The translations under genes were made by a program, and so were the position numbers. A stretch of 64,000 bases of DNA from CAWHHZ01 sp963829355 (lineage in GTDB: Bacteria; Acidobacteriota; Thermoanaerobaculia; Gp7-AA8; JAHWKK01), in NCBI GenBank assembly GCA_963829355.1, contig CAWHHZ010000011.1:1-64000 (forward strand), written 5' to 3'. The notes beneath the pieces are model-generated. The model was not told where the DNA came from, did no database searches, and saw nothing but the letters and a program-made list of their open reading frames with translations. Every line of letters begins with the position of its first letter. Within the stretch, counting starts at the first letter, position 1. Positions 52,882-61,209 of the stretch are shown here, one piece after another.

Positions 52882-55114
52882 GTGAATGCCCGAAGTGCGT
52901 TCAAACTGTGTCTGATCACTCTCTTCTCCATTTCAGCAATCGCGCAGGAGGCGGTCCCGGCCGGTCGGTCATATGAGGTCTCTCCGACGCCATCACCGAT
53001 CCGTGTGGACGGGGTTCTCGACGAACCGGAGTGGCTCTCCGCGACGTCGATCGATCTACCATGGGAGTGGTTCCCTCAGGTGAACGATCCTGCGGCAGTG
53101 CGTACCGAAGCCCTGCTGATGTTCAACGAGACCCATCTGTTCGTCGGATTCCGCGCCTCTGACCCGAGTCCCGCGCAAATCCGCGCACACTACGCCGATC
53201 GCGACTCCGCGTTTCTCGACGATACGGTCGGGCTCATGATCGATACGTTCAACGATCAGCGGCGTGCATTTCAGTTTCGCGTCAACCCACTGGGCGTGCA
53301 GATGGAGTCGATCGTCAGCGACATCGATCAGTCGGAGGATTGGTCGTGGGACATCATCTGGGAGTCGAAGGGGAGAATCACTCCGGATGGCTATGTCGTC
53401 GAGATCGCGATTCCACTCAATCAGTTGCGATTTCCCCGGACGTCAGGTCCGCAGACCTGGTCGATTCTCGCCATGCGTGACTATCCGCGAAGCGTGAGGC
53501 ACAAGTTGCGCTCGGCGCCTCTCGACCAGAGCCGGAACTGTACCGTCTGTCAGTTCGAGCTCGTGACTGGATTCCGCCAGATCGAGTCGGGCCGGAACCT
53601 CGAGCTCGACCCCACACTCACCGCGGCGCGGACCGATACGCGCGACGATTTTCCGGAGGGAGAGTTGAGCTCCGGAGACTTCGAGTTCGACGCGGGTCTG
53701 TCGGGACGATGGAACATCACACCGAACATCACGCTGAACGCGACGATCAACCCGGACTTCTCGCAGGTCGAGGCCGACGCCGCCCGGCTCGACGTCAACA
53801 CGACATTCGCGATCTACTATCCCGAAAAGCGGCCTTTTTTTCTGGAGGGTGCCGGATTCTTCAGCACGCCTGCCGACCTGGTGTTTACGAGAAGTGTGGC
53901 TGATCCGGTCGCCGGGCTGAAGCTCACGGGCAAGGAGGGTGCGCATGCCTTTGGCGTCTTCACGGCCCTCGACGAAATCACCAACCTCATCTTTCCCGGC
54001 TTCGAACGGTCCGATTCTCTCTCGATTGACGACCAGGTGCTGGGTTCGGTCCTCCGTTACCGCAGAGACGTCGGCTCGCGGTCGACAATCGGAGGGATCT
54101 ATGCGGGTCGCGAGGGAGCTGATGGATACTCCAATCACGTTTACGGATTTCGACGGGCTCTATCAAGTTACCGAGTCGGATACGTTTGAGTATCAGCTCG
54201 TCGGATCGACGACCGCGTACCCGGACCTGGTGAGTGAGGCGTTCGGACAACCTTCCGGATCGTTCAGTGGTGAAGCGATCGAGCTTGAATATCGGCACTC
54301 GGATCGCGACTGGTACTGGGGGGCATCATACGAGGACTACTCGACGGACTTCCGTGCCGACAGTGGTTTCGTTCCGCAGGTCGGCTACCGGACGATGGAT
54401 GCCGGTGTTGAGCGGCAGTTCTACGGGTCGGCAGAAACATGGTTCCGGCGGCTCGGGATCTTTGCGGGCGTGGACAAGACGGACCAGCATGACGGCGTCG
54501 CCGACGAGTGGGGAGCTGACCTCAGCCTCTGGTATCAGGGGCCGCTGCAGTCCTACGTCTCGATCAATCTGGCGCCGAATCGGGAGTCGTACCGCGGAGT
54601 CCATTACGACAACTTCCGGCAGTCGATTCGGGGGGAGATCAGGCCGTCGGGCAAGTTGTATTTCTCAATGTCTGCAAACTGGGGAGAGACGATCGATCGG
54701 TCGAATAGCCGTCAGGCTGACTTCGTCACACTGGAACCTGGCGTCGAGCTCAGAATCGGCAGACGGCTCGAAGCCACGCTCAGTCATGTCTACCAGGTTC
54801 TCGACGTGGCGCCGGGAGAGCTGTTCAACGTCAACCTGTCCCAGGGGCGCTTTATCTACCACATCAACCTGCGCACGTTCGTGCGGGCCATCGTGCAGTA
54901 CGAAAAGCTCGACCTGAATCCCGAAGCCTGGACCTTCGGCGTACCGGACGAGACCGAGGATCTGTTCACGCAGTTCCTTTTCTCGTACAAGCTGAATCCG
55001 CAGACGGTGTTTCTCGCCGGCTATTCGGACGGCCGGGAAGGCTACGACGACGTTTCCCTTCTGGAAACCGATCGGTCCTTCTTCGTGAAGGTCGGATATG
55101 CCTGGTTGTTCTGA
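52882..55114 (+). CDS. CBM9-like/DUF5916 outer-membrane protein, one frameshift
   Basis: Reconstructed as about 743 residues. The GTG start has AGGAGG 5 bases upstream; the signal peptide is LCLITLFSISAIAQ. Residues about 30-215 form a CBM9-like sandwich (IRVDGVLDEPEWLSA ... VGFRASDPSPAQIRAHYADRD). The rest is the DUF5916 region, with IYYPEKRPFFLEGAGFF and amphipathic strands to a terminal aromatic (VGYAWLF), as in outer-membrane barrels. The frame shifts at a TTT run (54148-54150); removing one T gives YGFDGLYQVTESDTFEYQL, and the total length is a multiple of three plus one. It lies 46 bases after the M56 sensor gene and may be its target. Confidence 0.88.
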
Positions 55115-55166
55115 AGTCGCACCGGATCTGGGGAACCCGGAACATTATTTGTATTGAATAACTTGT

Positions 55167-55805
55167 ATGACTCGAATGAACGCAACCCTGAACAGAGACA
55201 GGAAAGCTACAGCTGCACGGTCCCTGATCCCGGCGGCGCTGGCCTCGGCGGGAATCGCTGTGGCGCTGCTCGCATGCGGGCAGGACGCAGCCGAGGTGGC
55301 TGACACGACAGATCAATCTTCCGTACAGGAGTCCCGGCTCTCCGAAGCGGAGCTTGCGGAACTGAAGGAGGAGTATCCGGTCCTGAGGAAGGATCCCGCT
55401 CCTGCTCCGAAGCCGAGCCCTGATGCCACGCCGCGGAACGTCCCGAGAGAATTGCGGCAGGCTCTGACGCAGGGTGTTCTGGAAAGCGTCAGCGGTGAGG
55501 CGACTTTCTACGCGGATAAGTTTGAGGGGCGCCGGACGGCGAGCGGAATCCCGTTCCGACAGAATCAGATGGTGGCCGCGCATTCGTCCTACCCGTTTGG
55601 AACTGTTCTTCGCGTCACGAATGAGCGAAACGGCAAAACGGTCAATGTACGCGTGGTCGATCGCGGTCCCTTCGGCGCGACTGCAAAGAAGAGAGGCACG
55701 ATCATCGACCTCTCTCGCCGGGCTGCCGAGCAGTTGAACTTCATCCAGTCCGGACGTGCAAGGGTGAAGGTCGAAGTGCTCGAGTGGGGCGAGGGCCTGA
55801 CGTAA
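55167..55805 (+). CDS. rlpA: RlpA-like lipoprotein (double-psi beta-barrel)
   Basis: A 212-residue lipoprotein with lipobox-like ALLAC (Cys37) after a long basic N-terminus. A Glu/Pro-rich linker follows, and then a double-psi beta-barrel domain from about residue 105. Its signatures are SGEATFYADKFEGRRTASGIPFRQNQMVAAH, FGTVLRVTNERNGKTVNVRVVDRGPF and the catalytic-site region GTIIDLSRRAAEQLNF. In Pseudomonas aeruginosa RlpA is a septal lytic transglycosylase acting on glycans stripped of peptides. The SPOR domain of RlpA is absent here. Start is ATG 55167, or the nearby ATG three codons on. Confidence 0.87.
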   Translation: MTRMNATLNRDRKATAARSLIPAALASAGIAVALLACGQDAAEVADTTDQSSVQESRLSEAELAELKEEYPVLRKDPAPAPKPSPDATPRNVPRELRQALTQGVLESVSGEATFYADKFEGRRTASGIPFRQNQMVAAHSSYPFGTVLRVTNERNGKTVNVRVVDRGPFGATAKKRGTIIDLSRRAAEQLNFIQSGRARVKVEVLEWGEGLT

Positions 55806-55819
55806 CCGCCTGATCTTCG

Positions 55820-55893
55820 CTTTGGTGGACAGAAGCGTGGACGGAATCTCGCCATGCCCACGCTCCCGGCTCTCGTCCACCGAGTCCACCAGG
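55820..55893. repeat. GTGGAC/GTCCAC inverted repeat between convergent genes
   Basis: Direct and inverted GTGGAC words (GGTGGACAGAAGCGTGGACGG against CGTCCACCGAGTCCACC) form an imperfect hairpin between rlpA and the thiamine-binding protein gene. It is a smaller relative of the large structure at 60228-60487. Confidence 0.55.
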
Positions 55894-55903
55894 TTCTACC
55901 CGG

Positions 55904-56182
55904 TCAGAACAATTTCCCGGAAAGAGACGGCTCTTTGTCGGTTCTCGTCCCGATCTTGATGAAGGTCGCCAGCCGGGTCGTTCCCGAGTCGTGGAGTGCT
56001 TCATGGATCTTCTGCACCGCGTCGAAGATCTCTTTCATTTCTCCCTCGACGTTGGTTCCGTACGCGTGCAATTGAGCGTTGAGGCCGGTCTCTTTCAGCA
56101 TCTCGTGCGCGCGCTTCACTTCATCTCGCACTGAGACTCCGCTTCCGATCGGAATGATCTGTATTTCGGCAAGTGCTTTCAT
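55904..56182 (-). CDS. MTH1187 family thiamine-binding protein (DUF77)
   Basis: A 92-residue cytoplasmic protein with the family's N-terminal strand MKALAEIQIIPIGSGVSVRDEVKRA. The pattern LNAQLHAYGTNVEGEMKEIFDAVQKIHEAL and RLATFIKIGTRTDK follows. The family (YkoF/YqgV-like) binds thiamine or its pyrimidine portion in characterised members. Its ATG overlaps the stop of the MFS transporter gene by 4 bases, so both are translated from one mRNA. That suggests the transporter could move a thiamine-related compound, but this is inference only. Confidence 0.9.
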   Translation of the reverse strand: MKALAEIQIIPIGSGVSVRDEVKRAHEMLKETGLNAQLHAYGTNVEGEMKEIFDAVQKIHEALHDSGTTRLATFIKIGTRTDKEPSLSGKLF

Positions 56183-57543
56183 CGTTCCTCCTTCGATACG
56201 GTCGTGCGGGTGGGGTGCTGCCCGTCTGAGAATCTGTCGATCTCGCCGGTGGTCATCGGTTCGTGTGCCATGAGCTTTTCAACCGGATCGCCGCCGACCA
56301 TCTCGCTCTCCACGATGAGCCGCCGCGCCTCCACCCGCAGTTTCGGCAGGCGTGAGTAGAAGATCGTCCCTCCAGCCATCGCCACGGCACCCCCGAGCCC
56401 GACCGCGATGGGTGCCGTGAATCGCTCGGCGAGTGCGCCGGCGAGAAGCGCACCGAACGGCGCCATCCCCATGAACATCATCGAATAAAGCGCCATCACC
56501 CGCCCCCGAAGCTCGTCGGGGACCATGACCTGGATCAACGTGTTCGAAGCAGCCATCTGCACGATCATCGTTGCTCCGACACCAATGAGCATGGCAGCCG
56601 ACAGCCAGAACGTTCGGGATAGGGAAAAGAGAATCAGGAATCCGCCGAAGGTCATTGCAGCCCGTGCGACCCAACGGCCGAGACCTCGGACCTCGCGTTT
56701 GGTCGCGAGCGTGACTGATCCGATCAGGGCACCGAGGCCCGATGCCCCGAGGAGGATTCCCAGCCCCCGAGGTCCGCCGTTGAGTATTCGATCCGCGAAG
56801 ATCGGCATCAGCGTCGCGTAAGGCATTCCGACGAGACTGATGAATCCGAGCAGGAGCAGAAGGGCTCGGATGGGACGGGTTCCGCTGGCAAATCGCCAAC
56901 CTTCTGCCAATCGGCGCATCGCCGGTTCGGGTGGGCCGGTGGCGGGCGTCCGAGGAGGCAATTTCATCAGGAGCAGCCCGGTGATCACGGCGGTATAGCT
57001 GAGAGCATTGATGAAAAAACACCACCCTTCGCCGACGAGCGCAACCAGTACGCCCGCAACGGCGGGTCCGATCATCCGTGCGCCGTTGAACATCGACGAG
57101 TTGAGCGCGATGGCGTTCGGCAGGTCTTCCCGCCCAACCATCTCGACCACGAAGGATTGTCTCGCGGGGATATCGAAGGCATTCACGAGGCCGATGGCGG
57201 TGGCGAGGGTGAGGATCTGCCATACCTCGATCAGTCCGAGCAGTGTGAGTCCGGCCAGCGTGAATGCCAGCATCATCGAGGAAAGCTGTGTCGCGACGAG
57301 AATTCTCCGACGGTCGATCCTGTCTGCGAGCAATCCGCCGAAGGAGGCGAAAAGAAAGGACGGGATCATCGTGGCGAATCCGACGAGTCCCAGCATCGTC
57401 GCAGAGCCGGTGAGCCTGTACACGAGCCATGACTGGGCAACCGACTGCATCCAGGTTCCGGTCAGAGAAATGAGCTGACCCGAGAAGAAAAGAGCGAAGT
57501 TTCTGTGATTGAATGCTCTGAGAAGATTGGCGCGTTTCGTCAT
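56179..57543 (-). CDS. MFS transporter (EntS/MFS_3-like exporter)
   Basis: A 454-residue inner-membrane protein with 12 predicted helices. The start MTKRANLLRAFNHRNFALFFSGQLISLTGTWMQSVAQSWLVYRLTGSA is the signature of the MFS_3 (enterobactin exporter-like) branch. The loop LLADRIDRRRILVATQ matches motif A. The C-terminal 50 residues are hydrophilic. GAGGAAA lies 8 bases before ATG 57543, and the much longer upstream open frame runs antisense to other genes and is rejected. Substrate unknown; see the linked thiamine-binding gene. Confidence 0.9.
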   Translation of the reverse strand: MTKRANLLRAFNHRNFALFFSGQLISLTGTWMQSVAQSWLVYRLTGSATMLGLVGFATMIPSFLFASFGGLLADRIDRRRILVATQLSSMMLAFTLAGLTLLGLIEVWQILTLATAIGLVNAFDIPARQSFVVEMVGREDLPNAIALNSSMFNGARMIGPAVAGVLVALVGEGWCFFINALSYTAVITGLLLMKLPPRTPATGPPEPAMRRLAEGWRFASGTRPIRALLLLLGFISLVGMPYATLMPIFADRILNGGPRGLGILLGASGLGALIGSVTLATKREVRGLGRWVARAAMTFGGFLILFSLSRTFWLSAAMLIGVGATMIVQMAASNTLIQVMVPDELRGRVMALYSMMFMGMAPFGALLAGALAERFTAPIAVGLGGAVAMAGGTIFYSRLPKLRVEARRLIVESEMVGGDPVEKLMAHEPMTTGEIDRFSDGQHPTRTTVSKEER

Positions 57544-57612
57544 GTCGGCTTTCCTCGATGCCGAGGCTGGACGATAACACGACGCGTACCAGAAGGTCGG
57601 AAGGAGGAACAG

Positions 57613-57927
57613 ATGAAGAATGTTCGGAGAGGGCTGGCGGTCATTTTCGCAGCTGCAGCTCTGATGAAATTGTCCGGTGCTCCCATCATGCGGGAAAGAT
57701 TCGCCACATGGGGCTATAACGACGACATGCGAATCGTCATCGGGCTCTCGGAGGCGACCGCAGCGACTCTTCTCTGGCTGGATCGAGGGCGCCCGGCTTC
57801 CAGGGCCATCGTGTCGACGTTGATGCTCGGAGCGGCTGCGACGCATTTGAAAACGCCGGGGGAGCGGCTTTACGCTGTTGCGCCGCTCACCGTACTTGCC
57901 GTGACCAATGTTGCCCTGGATCTGTAG
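57613..57927 (+). CDS. small DoxX-like membrane protein
   Basis: A 104-residue membrane protein with about three or four helices: RRGLAVIFAAAALMKLSGAPIMRERFATWGYNDD, MRIVIGLSEATAATLLWL, ASRAIVSTLMLGAAATHL, and LYAVAPLTVLAVTNVAL. The spacing and the KLSG and ATHL motifs fit the DoxX_2-like family, which has no assigned biochemistry. AAGGAGG lies 7-8 bases before the ATG. It is divergent from the MFS gene. Confidence 0.75.
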   Translation: MKNVRRGLAVIFAAAALMKLSGAPIMRERFATWGYNDDMRIVIGLSEATAATLLWLDRGRPASRAIVSTLMLGAAATHLKTPGERLYAVAPLTVLAVTNVALDL

Positions 57928-58068
57928 AGTGCGAGCGAACGTCAGGTTGGATCTGAGGAAGAGAGGGCCTTCTGTCGAGTGGCGTCTCTCGTCATGCTCG
58001 GACCCCAGGGCAATCGTCGCCAGTCCGACTTCTTCGAATGCAGTCTGTTTGATCAGAGAGCTCATCAG

Positions 58069-58710
58069 ATGAAACAACGTCCTGCTTATACACTCGCCGA
58101 GGAGCTCGCTCATGCGATCACCCATGGCGTCGGTCTCGCTCTCAGCGTCGCCGGACTGATCGTTCTGGTAGTCGCGGCGGTCCGGTACGGCTCCGTGTGG
58201 CACATCGTCGGTTGCAGCATCTTCGGAGCTGCCCTGGTTCTGACCTACACCGCGTCGACGCTGTACCACAGCCTGCCGTCGCAGTACGGCAAGTCGATTT
58301 TCCAGCGGCTCGACCATTCCGCGATCTTTCTGCTGATCGCCGGGACCTACACTCCCTTCACCCTCGTGACTCTGAGGGGTCCCTGGGGATGGTCCCTGCT
58401 TTCGACGGTCTGGGCCGTGGCGATTTTCGGTATCGGGCTCCAGTTCACGTCCTTTCGCTGGAAGCGCGTCGTCTCGATCATTCTGTATGTGGCGCTCGGC
58501 TGGGTGGTCGTGGTTGCGATCAAGCCGATGATGGCAGCGATTGCGACCGGAGGTCTGCTGCTGATCGCGCTGGGAGGGATCGTCTATACGGTGGGGATCG
58601 TCTTCTACGGAATGAAGCGCCGCTACGCGCACGCCGTCTGGCACGTCTTCGTGATGGCTGGAAGCGCTCTACACTTTTTTGCGGTCTTCAAGTTCGTCGT
58701 CCCCAGATAG
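58069..58710 (+). CDS. hemolysin III family membrane protein
   Basis: A 213-residue, seven-helix protein of the HlyIII/AdipoR (PAQR) superfamily. The family signatures are HAITHGVGLALSVAGL, TASTLYHSLP, QRLDHSAIFLLIAGTYTPF and, at the end, HAVWHVFVMAGSALHFFAVF. The His and Asp residues that bind zinc in the family are present. Despite the name, hemolysis is not established for most members; a hydrolase-like role on lipids is the current idea. The ATG at 58069 is taken, since the preceding frame lacks sense. Confidence 0.92.
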   Translation: MKQRPAYTLAEELAHAITHGVGLALSVAGLIVLVVAAVRYGSVWHIVGCSIFGAALVLTYTASTLYHSLPSQYGKSIFQRLDHSAIFLLIAGTYTPFTLVTLRGPWGWSLLSTVWAVAIFGIGLQFTSFRWKRVVSIILYVALGWVVVVAIKPMMAAIATGGLLLIALGGIVYTVGIVFYGMKRRYAHAVWHVFVMAGSALHFFAVFKFVVPR

Positions 58711-58791
58711 CGGATCGCCGGCTCTCGGTGGGCTGAGAGTGGCGGCGCCGCTGCTTCTCTTTCGCCAGTGGAGCGAAATGAGTCGCGGGGT

Positions 58792-58905
58792 GTCATTCTG
58801 AGCCGCCGGATCCCGCGAAGGGGGAGGGACGGTCGAAGGAGCCTACCGGCCTGAAGTTCGGCTGGAGTCAGGACGTACCCGATCCTTCGCTTCGCTCAGG
58901 ATGAC
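58792..58905. repeat. dispersed composite repeat block
   Basis: A 114-bp copy of the family (left end variant GTCATTCTGAG, right end CTCAGGATGAC) between the hemolysin III gene and the aminotransferase gene. Confidence 0.75.
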
Positions 58906-59003
58906 ACCGGGGTTGGGAGGCTCGAAGTGACCGGCTGAAGGCTTTGCCGGGGAACGCTGGTCGTAGCCCGGACGCAGCAGCTCATCTGATATACGATCCG
59001 TTT

Positions 59004-60239
59004 ATGAAGCTCGATACCTCGTTCGTCCGATCTCAGTTTCCCGCCTTCGCCCAGTCCCCCGTCAGCGACTGGGCCTTCTTCGAGAACGCCGGTGGCGCCT
59101 ACGGCTGCCGTCCGGTCGTGGATCGATTCCACGAGTTCATGACGGCCTATAAGGTCCAGCCGTACGGACCTTCAGAGATGGCTCGGCGCGCCGGGGAAGC
59201 GATGGACGCCGGGTACGCGACCATCGCCGATCTCCTCGATACGCGTGTCGAGAACCTCACGATCGGACCGTCGACTACGATCAACCTCTACGTCCTCGCG
59301 CACTCTCTGCTGCCTACGATCCGTCCCGGTGACGAGATCGTCGTCACGAATCAGGATCATGAGGCGAATATCGGTTGTTGGCGGCGACTCGAGGAGCATG
59401 GGGCGGTCATCCGCGAGTGGCGTGTCGACGACAGGGGAGAGCTGCGGGTCGAGGATCTCGAAGCGCTTGTCGGGCCGAAGACACGTCTGGTCTGCTTCAC
59501 GCTTTCTTCGAACATCGTCAGCACGCTCAATCCCGTCTCGGAGATCGTGGCGATCGCGAAGCAGCATGATGCGCTGACCGTAGGGGATGCGGTCTCGTAC
59601 GCGCCTCATGCTCTTCCCGCGGTGGAGAAGACGGGTCTCGATTTCTTCGTCTTCTCGACCTACAAGACGTTCGCGACCCACCAGGGGGTCATGTGGGGCA
59701 GCTCCGACGCACTCGCGCAGACGAGCAATCAGGGGCACTATTTCAATGCCGACAAGCCGAACGCGCGGCTCAACCCCGCGGGACCGCAGCATGGAGAGAT
59801 TGCTGCGCTTGCCGGCCTTCGTGAGTATTTCGAAGCGGTTGATGCGCATCACTCCGGTGAGAAGAGTGGTTCACTGCACGATCGAGCTTCGCGGGTGATG
59901 GAGCTCGTCCGGCAGCATGAGGCCGAGTTGACGGCCCGTCTGCTCGGGGGAATCAACGCGATTCCCGGACTGCGGACGCTGGGGAAGGGTGCGGACCAGA
60001 TCACGGGACGTAGCTCGGTCGTCGCCGTCACGAGCGACAGGATTCCGCCAGCCACGCTGGCCGCGAAACTGGCCGAGCGGAAGATCGCGGCTGGCAGCGG
60101 TCACTTTTACGCGAAACGGCTGATCGAGGCGCTCGGTATCGCTCCGGAGCGGGGCGTGCTGAGGCTGAGTCTGGTCCACTACAACACCGAAGAGGAAGTG
60201 GACAGGGTGCTGGAGGCGCTGAGGGAAGTGAGTCATTGA
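59004..60239 (+). CDS. PLP-dependent class V aminotransferase / cysteine desulfurase-like protein
   Basis: A 411-residue enzyme of the NifS/class V fold. FFENAGGAYGCRPVVDRF is the N-terminal substrate loop, NLTIGPSTTINLYVLAHSL the phosphate-binding region, TNQDHEANIGCWRRL the aromatic stacking region, and VGDAVSYAPHALP the cofactor Asp region. The PLP lysine is in FSTYKTFATHQGVMWG. The closest group is the cysteine desulfurase-like SufS/VC1184-related family, which lacks the usual mobile Cys loop; the reaction is uncertain. Start ATG 59004. Not in an operon with Fe-S genes. Confidence 0.88.
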   Translation: MKLDTSFVRSQFPAFAQSPVSDWAFFENAGGAYGCRPVVDRFHEFMTAYKVQPYGPSEMARRAGEAMDAGYATIADLLDTRVENLTIGPSTTINLYVLAHSLLPTIRPGDEIVVTNQDHEANIGCWRRLEEHGAVIREWRVDDRGELRVEDLEALVGPKTRLVCFTLSSNIVSTLNPVSEIVAIAKQHDALTVGDAVSYAPHALPAVEKTGLDFFVFSTYKTFATHQGVMWGSSDALAQTSNQGHYFNADKPNARLNPAGPQHGEIAALAGLREYFEAVDAHHSGEKSGSLHDRASRVMELVRQHEAELTARLLGGINAIPGLRTLGKGADQITGRSSVVAVTSDRIPPATLAAKLAERKIAAGSGHFYAKRLIEALGIAPERGVLRLSLVHYNTEEEVDRVLEALREVSH

Positions 60240-60487
60240 GTCATTGAGTCTTTGAGTCGTTGAGTGGACGTGGTGGACAGGGTGGACGTTGGTGGACAGT
60301 GCGTGGACAAAGGCGTGGACAAAAGAGTGGACAAGAAGCACCGGCCCTGGCGCTTGCTGTCCACGCTTTTGTCCACGTCCTGGTCCACGCTTCTGTCCAC
60401 CAGGTCCACCCTGTCCACAAAGGTCCACTTCAACGACTCAGGAACCCAATGACGCAATGACCCAACGACTCAACGACTCAACTCAAT
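60228..60487. repeat. large nested inverted repeat of GTGGAC and TGAGTC words
   Basis: Outer arms of TTGAGTC-type words (60228-60264 and 60430-60487) enclose inner arms of about ten GTGGAC(A) words (60264-60334) and their inverted GTCCAC copies (60358-60428), with a 22-base centre. The whole could fold into one long, interrupted stem. It spans the 3' ends of the convergent aminotransferase and DUF4186 genes; the last 10 bases overlap the latter. Confidence 0.75.
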
Positions 60488-60819
60488 GACCGCTCGAGCC
60501 ACGCTCTGATCACGCTCAGCAATTGATCCAGCTCCTCGCTCGTCAGCGCATGCCCCTTCTGTATACCGTGCCATTTCGCGATACAGCCTCGGCAGCAGGT
60601 TGCGGTCGCATGCTGAGCCACGAACACCGGGTGATTTCTCCACGGCGTCTGGCGGCCGTCGTTTTTCGGCTCGGCCGGAGCGACTCGACGCGTCAGCAAC
60701 TCCCGCGCGTCCTTCATGATCTTGTCGATCCCCCACGTCTGAAGATGCGCGAGCTCTTTGCCGCGAAGCTCGAACTTGCGGCGAAACGGGTCCTGGGCGA
60801 GACGGGTGAGGAGATCCAT
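60478..60819 (-). CDS. DUF4186 family protein
   Basis: A 113-residue protein with the family's distinctive block LTRRVAPAEPKNDGRQTPWRNHPVFVAQHATATCCRGCIAKWHGIQKGHALTSEEL. The two Cys and nearby His residues in HATATCCRGC could bind a metal. The function is unknown. The start ATG 60819 (MDLLTRLAQDPFRRKFEL) is chosen because the previous residues come from repeat heptamers. Its 3' end runs into the nested inverted repeat. Confidence 0.86.
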   Translation of the reverse strand: MDLLTRLAQDPFRRKFELRGKELAHLQTWGIDKIMKDARELLTRRVAPAEPKNDGRQTPWRNHPVFVAQHATATCCRGCIAKWHGIQKGHALTSEELDQLLSVIRAWLERSLS

Positions 60820-60823
60820 AGCG

Positions 60824-61209
60824 GAAAGATGAAACATGAAAGATGAACGATGAACGATGAACGATGAACGATGAACGATGAACGACTGACTACGGAAATC
60901 TTGTCATCCTGAGCCGCCGGAGCGCAGCGGAGGACGGTCGAAGGATCGCGTACGGTCCGACTCTCAGGACCGAAGCACGCGCCAGTCAGGACGCACCCGT
61001 CATTCGCTTCGCTCAGGACGACGGGACTCCAAGACACTGTCATTCCGAAAGGAGCGGCTTCATCGCGACTGAGGAATCTGTGGAGAGGGGCGATGCACGA
61101 TGGAGTTCCGCCGCCCAGATTCCTCGCTACGCTTCGGAATGACAGGCTTATGAACCGCATTCATCGTTCATCGTTCATCGTTCATCGTTCATCGTTCATC
61201 GTTCATCTT
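60824..61209. repeat. composite repeat flanked by inverted GATGAAC heptamer arrays
   Basis: A block between the DUF4186 and glnS genes: about seven GATGAAC heptamers (60838-60890), a GTCATCCTGAG-family element (60903-61022), about 130 bases including a shared word near CATTCCGAAAG ... CGGAATGAC, then about seven inverted GTTCATC heptamers (61157-61208) ending at the glnS stop. No coding signal. Confidence 0.7.

Noticed and set aside
57544..58644. Extension of the MFS frame across the DoxX-like and hemolysin III genes
   Set aside because: It is antisense to two well-supported genes and has low-complexity hydrophilic composition; ATG 57543 has a ribosome-binding site and the family N-terminus.
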